From Salipaludibacillus keqinensis (GTDB taxonomy: Bacteria > Bacillota > Bacilli > Bacillales > Salisediminibacteriaceae): a stretch of 64,000 nt of DNA. Below are positions 59,539 through 64,000 of this stretch, one piece after another. The DNA lies in the NCBI RefSeq assembly GCF_003226325.1, contig NZ_PDOD01000002.1, positions 248,001 through 312,000 on the forward strand, in the 5' to 3' direction. A program made the position numbers and the translations under genes. The notes beneath the pieces are model-generated. The model was not told the DNA's origin. It ran no database searches and saw only the letters and a list, made by a program, of their open reading frames with translations. Position 1 is the stretch's first letter; each line of letters opens with the position of its first letter.

Positions 59539-59861
59539 GGACTACAGCACCTCTCAAACTGACTACAGAACCTACCAAACGGACTACCGCTCGCCTCAAA
59601 CCGGCTACAGGATGGCCTACGGGCTACAGCACCTCTCAAACCGACTACAGAACCTACCAAACTGACTACAACTCGCCTCAAACCAGCTACAGGATGGCCT
59701 ACGGACTACAGCACCTCTCAAACCGACTACAGAACCTACCAAACGGACTACCGCTCGCCTCAAACCGGCTACAGGATGGCCTACGGACTACAGCACCTCT
59801 CAAACCGACTACAGAACCTACCAAACTGACTACAGCTCGCCTCAAACCGACTACAACTCAA
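59539..59861. repeat. 21-bp modular repeat, 82-bp higher-order period, about 4 copies
   Basis: CTACAGCACC begins at 59542, 59624, 59706 and 59788, an exact 82-base period. Each period has three 21-base modules (CTACAGCACCTCTCAAACCGA, CTACAGAACCTACCAAAC.., CTACCGCTCGCCTCAAACC..) and one 19-base module (CTACAGGATGGCCTACGGA). All related to 28790-28997. The block fills the gap between the bshC terminator and the mraZ promoter. Since 82 is not a multiple of 3, successive copies fall in different frames; long plus-strand frames are by-products. Confidence 0.9.
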
Positions 59862-59877
59862 AAATCGTAACCTAAAT

Positions 59878-59906
59878 AAAAAAAACCGCTGCTCACCGCA
59901 GCGGTT
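59878..59906 (-). terminator. Terminator overlapping the bshC stop codon
   Basis: Minus strand: AACCGCTGC and GCAGCGGTT form a perfect 9-bp stem with a 5-base loop, then TTTTTTTA. Confidence 0.9.
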
Positions 59907-61539
59907 ATAAATAAATATAGACATGACTTCCAGCCACTTGATCTAATGACGATTCTAAAATACTCTCAAACGATTTTTGGGCTAGATCTTCTCCGTATAA
60001 GTTAAGAAATGGATAGATATTTAGATATCTTTCCTGCCAATTTCCATGGGGACTTATTTCTATTTCAATTTGGTCTAGACGACGAAGGTGGGTTTCATTT
60101 TTACGCATAAGGTAATCATGAACATTTTTTTCAAAAGTCTTTAACTCTCCGTCGACCTTCGCTTTAAACTGTTCATTAAGCGGGGTCATGCCTTTACCCA
60201 ATGGTGTCAGCTCCGAAGTCACTTTATTCAACCAGTCTTTTAATTCTTTTTCGGCTTCCGTTAAGACTTTATGTTCATCTACTGTTTTATCTGCTTCGAT
60301 TAAGCTTTGTTTGACGCTTTCTACACCATTCACCGTAATGCTCTTAAGGTCCAAGTCATATTTCACCAAGCTTTTCTCGGATTTCCTTGTGATGAAAGTC
60401 AAGTGAAGTCGAGGACGAACGATGGGCATACACCGATCAAAACAATGAAATACTTCTTTCAAAACTCCCCAATATTTCAATTCGCCAGGTCCAGCAATAA
60501 AAGTATGAACAGGTAAGAGAAGGTCTTGCATGACCGGTCTAGTTACAACATTATTACTTAACTGCAACCTGCCCTGTCTCACTTCTTCTACCAGCTCTTT
60601 TTCAGTCCATGCCCGCTGACCTTGTTTTTCCTGATAACCCGTTTTCGTTCGCTCTAATAGAAACCGTTGATCTCCTTCGTGAAAAAAGAGGTGAGCGTTA
60701 CTTTCTTCAATCGATATTGGTTCACCCAGTCCATTTTCTTTGAATTGAGCGGCTTGACTGAGAAAAGCAGAAGTAAAGGAACCATTCTTTTCAACCATGT
60801 CAGTAAAGTAGGGGGTTTCGATACTTCTTATGTTCGGATCATGGGCATCCATGAGAACTAAATCCGTCTCTTTAAACAAGCGGTGTAAAATTTTCGCGCA
60901 CCACTCGGTATACGTAATCTCGTCATTGATATCGTCTATTAAGTCATCATACAACTTTTTCGTAAAGCCCGTTTCATACAGAAACTGAAAAGCCTCTTTC
61001 AAAGCCTTTTTCGCTTCTGAAGTATTAATATATCGTTCAGACGCGGAAGTCTTAACGTCATTCCGCTCAGAAATCCGTATTTTTTTTGAGTGATCCCCAT
61101 CATAAAAATAGGTATGGTTCACTTCATCAATATCGTGATCTTCTCCTGCTATCCAGAAAATAGGAATGACCGGAACTTGTAACTGGCTTTCCAAATTTTT
61201 AGCCTCTAAAAGAATAGAGATGATTTTATGAACCGTGTAAAGTGGTCCTGTAAGCATGCCCGCTTGCTGGCCGCCTACAACCGTGACACTTTTAGGATCC
61301 TTTAGTCTTTCGATTTGCTGATACGCTCGCTCAGATGGATGAAATTTCTTATTGAAAGCGTGCAAAGCTTCGATCACTTTTTCCCGTTCAAACGTCTTGG
61401 ACATCAATTCTTTATAACGGGATGCGCTATCTTTATCGGTTAAATCATAATCATAAAAGGATAAAACCGATGGATCATGGTGGATGTATTTATGTATAAA
61501 CGAATCATTCTCGTAGGGAAACTGCACATTTAGCTGCAT
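59905..61539 (-). CDS. bshC: Bacillithiol biosynthesis cysteine-adding enzyme
   Basis: A 544-residue protein that adds cysteine to GlcN-malate, the last step of bacillithiol synthesis. Recognisable segments are VTVVGGQQAGMLTGPLYTVH (nucleotide-binding-like fold), PVIPIFWIAGEDHDIDEVNH and FIAGPGELKYWG, with a C-terminal coiled coil (about 400-500). Its position upstream of mraZ is as in B. subtilis (yllA). Its own promoter with a palindrome is listed separately. Confidence 0.95.
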   Translation of the reverse strand: MQLNVQFPYENDSFIHKYIHHDPSVLSFYDYDLTDKDSASRYKELMSKTFEREKVIEALHAFNKKFHPSERAYQQIERLKDPKSVTVVGGQQAGMLTGPLYTVHKIISILLEAKNLESQLQVPVIPIFWIAGEDHDIDEVNHTYFYDGDHSKKIRISERNDVKTSASERYINTSEAKKALKEAFQFLYETGFTKKLYDDLIDDINDEITYTEWCAKILHRLFKETDLVLMDAHDPNIRSIETPYFTDMVEKNGSFTSAFLSQAAQFKENGLGEPISIEESNAHLFFHEGDQRFLLERTKTGYQEKQGQRAWTEKELVEEVRQGRLQLSNNVVTRPVMQDLLLPVHTFIAGPGELKYWGVLKEVFHCFDRCMPIVRPRLHLTFITRKSEKSLVKYDLDLKSITVNGVESVKQSLIEADKTVDEHKVLTEAEKELKDWLNKVTSELTPLGKGMTPLNEQFKAKVDGELKTFEKNVHDYLMRKNETHLRRLDQIEIEISPHGNWQERYLNIYPFLNLYGEDLAQKSFESILESSLDQVAGSHVYIYL

Positions 61540-61602
61540 ATCGATTCAACCTTTCTTTTCTAAACCGGCTGTCTGAGTAAAGTTATTTCGCATACCTAAG
61601 AA

Positions 61603-61641
61603 ATTCTGTTTTATTATAACAGAATCTCTGTATTCAACCAA
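61603..61641 (-). promoter_or_regulatory. bshC promoter with palindrome over the -10
   Basis: Minus strand: -35 TTGGTT (61636-61641), a 17-base spacer, -10 TATAAT (61613-61618). The -10 lies inside an inverted repeat with 8-base arms ATTCTGTT and AACAGAAT separated by 7 bases (61603-61625). A dimeric repressor could act there. Confidence 0.6.
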
Positions 61642-61659
61642 TGAAGTTGACTTAATCGG

Positions 61660-62049
61660 CTAGGACAAGAAAATACGAAAAACCAATCCGTAAACGACAA
61701 GGAGTCCATAAGAGAAAAAGAAAATCACAAATTGAAATCGCCAAACGCCTTTTAACACTCTTTTCATTTGAATGTCTTCATACCGTTTCCAATGATAAAT
61801 AGTGAAGATCACGGCAGACATCAAGAAGAATAGAGCAATATACCAGCCCATCTCGAAATTCCAAATTTCCAAAACGAGAAAATAAACAGAAATGATAAAC
61901 AAAATCGCCGAACTATCTACGGCCTTCTTCAAAGAATATTGTTTCTTTTTCGTTATTTTCACTGTGACAATGTACACTAAATACAGGCCTAACAAAGGTA
62001 CAGTCACAAAAGTGGCAACAAACATAGCAGCAAATTCAAGCATTCTCAT
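61660..62049 (-). CDS. DUF3397 family membrane protein
   Basis: A 129-residue protein with four hydrophobic segments, e.g. FVTVPLLGLYLVYIVTV and FVIFFFSYGLLVVYGLVF. I recognise it as DUF3397, a small family in Bacillaceae found near panE and bshC; function unknown. It overlaps the 3' end of panE by 14 bases, so the two are co-translated. Confidence 0.75.
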   Translation of the reverse strand: MRMLEFAAMFVATFVTVPLLGLYLVYIVTVKITKKKQYSLKKAVDSSAILFIISVYFLVLEIWNFEMGWYIALFFLMSAVIFTIYHWKRYEDIQMKRVLKGVWRFQFVIFFFSYGLLVVYGLVFRIFLS

Positions 62050-62932
62050 TTTCTCCTTCTATGTGTTTCACTTCATCATGAAGCTCTTGTATTTTCGGAC
62101 AGGTTTTCCCGCTCTTTTTGGCCCGATTCAGAATATAGCCTGTTATAGCATCAGCTTCTGTTATGCTCTCTGCTTTCCGATCACTCAGCATCGAAGATTG
62201 ATTCTCCCTTGTTTGTTGAATAATTCCCATGACATCTTCCCAGGCATTCTCTTCAAAACCTAGAACACTAGCGCCTTCTTTGAAAATGGCATAAACTTCT
62301 CTTTTTAATCGTGAATCTTTTAGAAGTTCCCCATTTTTCACTTGGTAAATAAACGTTAACGGATTAATCACTAGATTGACTAATAATTTCTTTTCCATCA
62401 TACGAGTTGTATCATCGGACCATTCTATTGAAAATGGATCATCACCGGTCAGGAGCTCAAGAAGCAATGGCTGCCACTCTTTTTTCCCGCCTACGATGAT
62501 TTTACCAATTCCGGTGTGCTTCACTTCAACTGGAGACGTTTTCATTGCTCCGTGTGTGACCACCCCTACGAAGAGAGGGTTGTGGAAGGTCTGTTCGATT
62601 GTTTCCATATGCCCCATCCCGTTTTGCAAAAATAACATAGGAGTGTCTGGTGGAACCTTCCCTTTTAAATCGTTCATCACACTAGGAAGTTGAGGTTGCT
62701 TAACCGTGACCATGATCAAATCTGCCCAGTTCATGTCAGATAAGTGTATGGGAGAGGCAGCTACTCTGCAGGCTAACGTTTCCTCTTCTCTTTTGTAAGA
62801 GAGGCCTTTTAACAGAATCTGTTCAGCCTGCTCTTTCGTTCTAGTAACTAACTGAATCTCGTGTCCAGCTTTTTGCAAATACCCAGATGTTAGCAATCCA
62901 ATCGCTCCAGCACCTATGACCGTAATCTTCAC
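62036..62932 (-). CDS. panE: 2-dehydropantoate 2-reductase family protein (YlbQ-like)
   Basis: A 298-residue ketopantoate reductase. The NADP-binding start ITVIGAGAIGLLTSGYL, the central VTVKQPQLPSVMNDL and LFLQNGMGHMETIEQ, and KKLLVNLVINPLTFIY fit the family. It reduces ketopantoate to pantoate for coenzyme A synthesis; coaBC lies in the same window. The position next to ylbP supports an orthologue of ylbQ. Substrate not proven from sequence, since the family includes paralogues. Confidence 0.88.
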   Translation of the reverse strand: MKITVIGAGAIGLLTSGYLQKAGHEIQLVTRTKEQAEQILLKGLSYKREEETLACRVAASPIHLSDMNWADLIMVTVKQPQLPSVMNDLKGKVPPDTPMLFLQNGMGHMETIEQTFHNPLFVGVVTHGAMKTSPVEVKHTGIGKIIVGGKKEWQPLLLELLTGDDPFSIEWSDDTTRMMEKKLLVNLVINPLTFIYQVKNGELLKDSRLKREVYAIFKEGASVLGFEENAWEDVMGIIQQTRENQSSMLSDRKAESITEADAITGYILNRAKKSGKTCPKIQELHDEVKHIEGENENA

Positions 62933-63038
62933 ATCCCCACCCCTTCAAAGGACTTTCTCTGTCCATATTTTAGCATAAGTTAATAATATTCTGACACAAA
63001 TTCAAAAGAATACGTTTTCATTTTTTGTTTTTTTCAAC

Positions 63039-63044
63039 TATAAT
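63039..63044 (+). promoter_or_regulatory. Candidate -10 of the ylbP promoter
   Basis: TATAAT at 63039-63044, with a poor -35 (TTTCAT) 17 bases upstream. The leader would be about 75 bases. Confidence 0.45.
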
Positions 63045-63126
63045 GTTTATAGAACATTCCATCAATTACATGTGAATGGTTCAAGTAATAGTACAGATGA
63101 CTTATGAACTCCGGAGGGGATTTTAA

Positions 63127-63603
63127 ATGGACTCGCATGAAGTAGTACGCTTAAAAGTAAATTTCAAAACATTAGAAGAATTCGAGAATTTCAGAGAATA
63201 CGGCCAACAAGAACTCTCAATGAAAGAAGACTTAGAAGCAAACATTGTTGAAAATGATAGTGAATCACCCTTTTATGGCATTTATTTCGGAAAAAAATTA
63301 GTAGGAAGAATGAGTCTCTATCGAACGGACAAAAAATTTGACCGTTATTTTGACCCGCCACAAGACTACTTGGAATTATGGAAGTTAGAAGTTCTTCCTG
63401 GTTATCAAGGAAAAGGCATAGGGAAAGCTCTAGTTGATTACTCTAAAACTGAAGGTCTCCCAGTGAAAACAAACGCAAGACAACGTTCGGATGATTTTTG
63501 GTTGAAACAAGGATTTGAACCACTTACTTACCAAACAGATCGAGATAAAGGAGAAAATCCTTACGTTTGGCTGCCTAAAGGAGTATCCGAACAGAAAGAT
63601 TAA
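63127..63603 (+). CDS. ylbP: GNAT-family N-acetyltransferase YlbP
   Basis: A 158-residue acetyltransferase. The acetyl-CoA loop is VLPGYQGKGIGKALVDYSK (residues about 97-115), preceded by YLELWKLEV. It matches B. subtilis YlbP in position and length. The substrate is not known. GGAGGGG stands 8 bases before the ATG. On the plus strand, divergent from panE and convergent with gerR. Confidence 0.88.
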   Translation: MDSHEVVRLKVNFKTLEEFENFREYGQQELSMKEDLEANIVENDSESPFYGIYFGKKLVGRMSLYRTDKKFDRYFDPPQDYLELWKLEVLPGYQGKGIGKALVDYSKTEGLPVKTNARQRSDDFWLKQGFEPLTYQTDRDKGENPYVWLPKGVSEQKD

Positions 63604-63621
63604 ATATTCTTCGCCCACAAT

Positions 63622-63673
63622 AAAAAAAGAGTGGCGTGGAAAGACAACAAGTCTTCCCGCACACTCTTTTTTC
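63622..63673. terminator. Bidirectional terminator between ylbP and gerR
   Basis: AAAAAAAGAGTG and CACTCTTTTTT flank an inner GGAAAGAC/GTCTTCC stem. T-runs stand on both sides, so it can serve the convergent genes ylbP and gerR. Confidence 0.85.
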
Positions 63674-63764
63674 ATGTTGTACACTATAAATGTAAAACCT
63701 GACAAGATGTGAAGTCCAGCTTTTTAACTGTTTTCATTTTGTCTTCGCTTCTGTAATAAACCAT

Positions 63765-64000
63765 TTATGGATGAGTTATTTTTTCTTTTTTGGATGCTCG
63801 TTGGAGGGCATGAATCATCAATTGATAATCTTCCCTCACATCGTGGTATGCCTCTTTTACTTCTTCCAGCTCTTTCTTCAGTTCTTCATTTTCTTGCTGA
63901 AGCTTGTTAACAGACTCATGAATGGTGCCATCCCTCACGTGGAGTTTTTCTTTTTGCTTTGTCAAGAACATAATCATCTGATCAAACCAAGCTTCTTCTT
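63765..64000 (-). CDS. gerR: RsfA-family transcriptional regulator, C-terminal part (GerR/YlbO-like)
   Basis: Partial gene running off the right edge; about 78 residues are seen. The visible frame begins EAWFDQMIMFLTKQKEKL and continues into a coiled coil (KLQQENEELKKELEEVKEAY), the C-terminal part typical of RsfA/YlbO. An internal ATG at 63977 exists, but the frame continues open beyond the edge, so it is not the start. Position beside ylbP fits ylbO, a mother-cell sporulation regulator in B. subtilis. Identification rests mainly on synteny. Confidence 0.7.
   Translation of the reverse strand, partial: EEAWFDQMIMFLTKQKEKLHVRDGTIHESVNKLQQENEELKKELEEVKEAYHDVREDYQLMIHALQRASKKEKITHP

Noticed and set aside
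59535-59870. Open plus-strand frame of about 111 codons through the CTACAG repeat
   Set aside because: It only translates the tandem repeat, all three frames are open because the 82-base period shifts frame, and there is no ribosome binding site or promoter.

Overview
The window is a chromosomal segment of an endospore-forming Bacillaceae bacterium. Gene order is almost collinear with the Bacillus subtilis ylbO to fmt region, read on the minus strand. Sporulation genes (sigE, sigG, spoIIGA, spoVD, spoVE, a gerR-like end), bacillithiol synthesis (bshC), PyrR attenuators and a tRNA-Ile T-box all fit this. Acidic tails on some envelope proteins and the divergence from B. subtilis make me think of a moderately halophilic genus such as Halobacillus, Pontibacillus or Thalassobacillus, but that is inference. 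Nearly everything is on the minus strand. Only rqcH and ylbP are on the plus strand. I see no rRNA, tRNA, CRISPR array, prophage or complete insertion sequence.

Layout from high to low coordinates, which is the direction of transcription. 64000-61540: gerR end, ylbP (plus), panE, a DUF3397 membrane protein. 61539-39130: bshC, then the division and cell wall (dcw) cluster mraZ-rsmH-ftsL-pbpB-spoVD-murE-[murF-like]-mraY-murD-spoVE-murG-murB-divIB-ylxW-ylxX-sbp-ftsA-ftsZ. 38866-35371: a small unknown gene with a LexA-like box, spoIIGA-sigE-sigG, ylmC. 35060-32279: ylmE-sepF-ylmG-ylmH-divIVA. 32236-27276: T-box-controlled ileS, the DksA-like ylyA, lspA, rluD. 26323-14415: the complete pyrimidine operon pyrR-pyrP-pyrB-pyrC-carA-carB-pyrK-pyrD-pyrF-pyrE with three PyrR attenuators. 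13811-8812: a ring-cleaving dioxygenase and a heterodimeric ABC exporter, the main accessory insertion relative to B. subtilis. 8398-1: rqcH (plus), yicC-remA-gmk-rpoZ, coaBC-priA-fmt.

Compared with B. subtilis, several genes are missing from the locus: def between priA and fmt, ylmD between ylmC and ylmE, ylmA after sigG, and the genes between pyrE and rqcH. The most striking gain is a full-length MurF homologue between murE and mraY in which every recognisable catalytic motif, including the ATP-binding P-loop, has been lost. It looks like a MurF pseudoenzyme kept inside the peptidoglycan cluster.

The intergenic DNA is unusual. Five separate tandem-repeat blocks lie just downstream of gene ends or terminators. 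Three have a period of about 51 bp, two of those with clear internal inverted repeats. Two are built from 21-bp modules in higher-order units of 81-82 bp. Several strong hairpins, candidate operators and alternative TTG starts (lspA, ylmE, sigG, spoVE, rsmH) are also recorded below. All calls come from reading the sequence; no database search was run.
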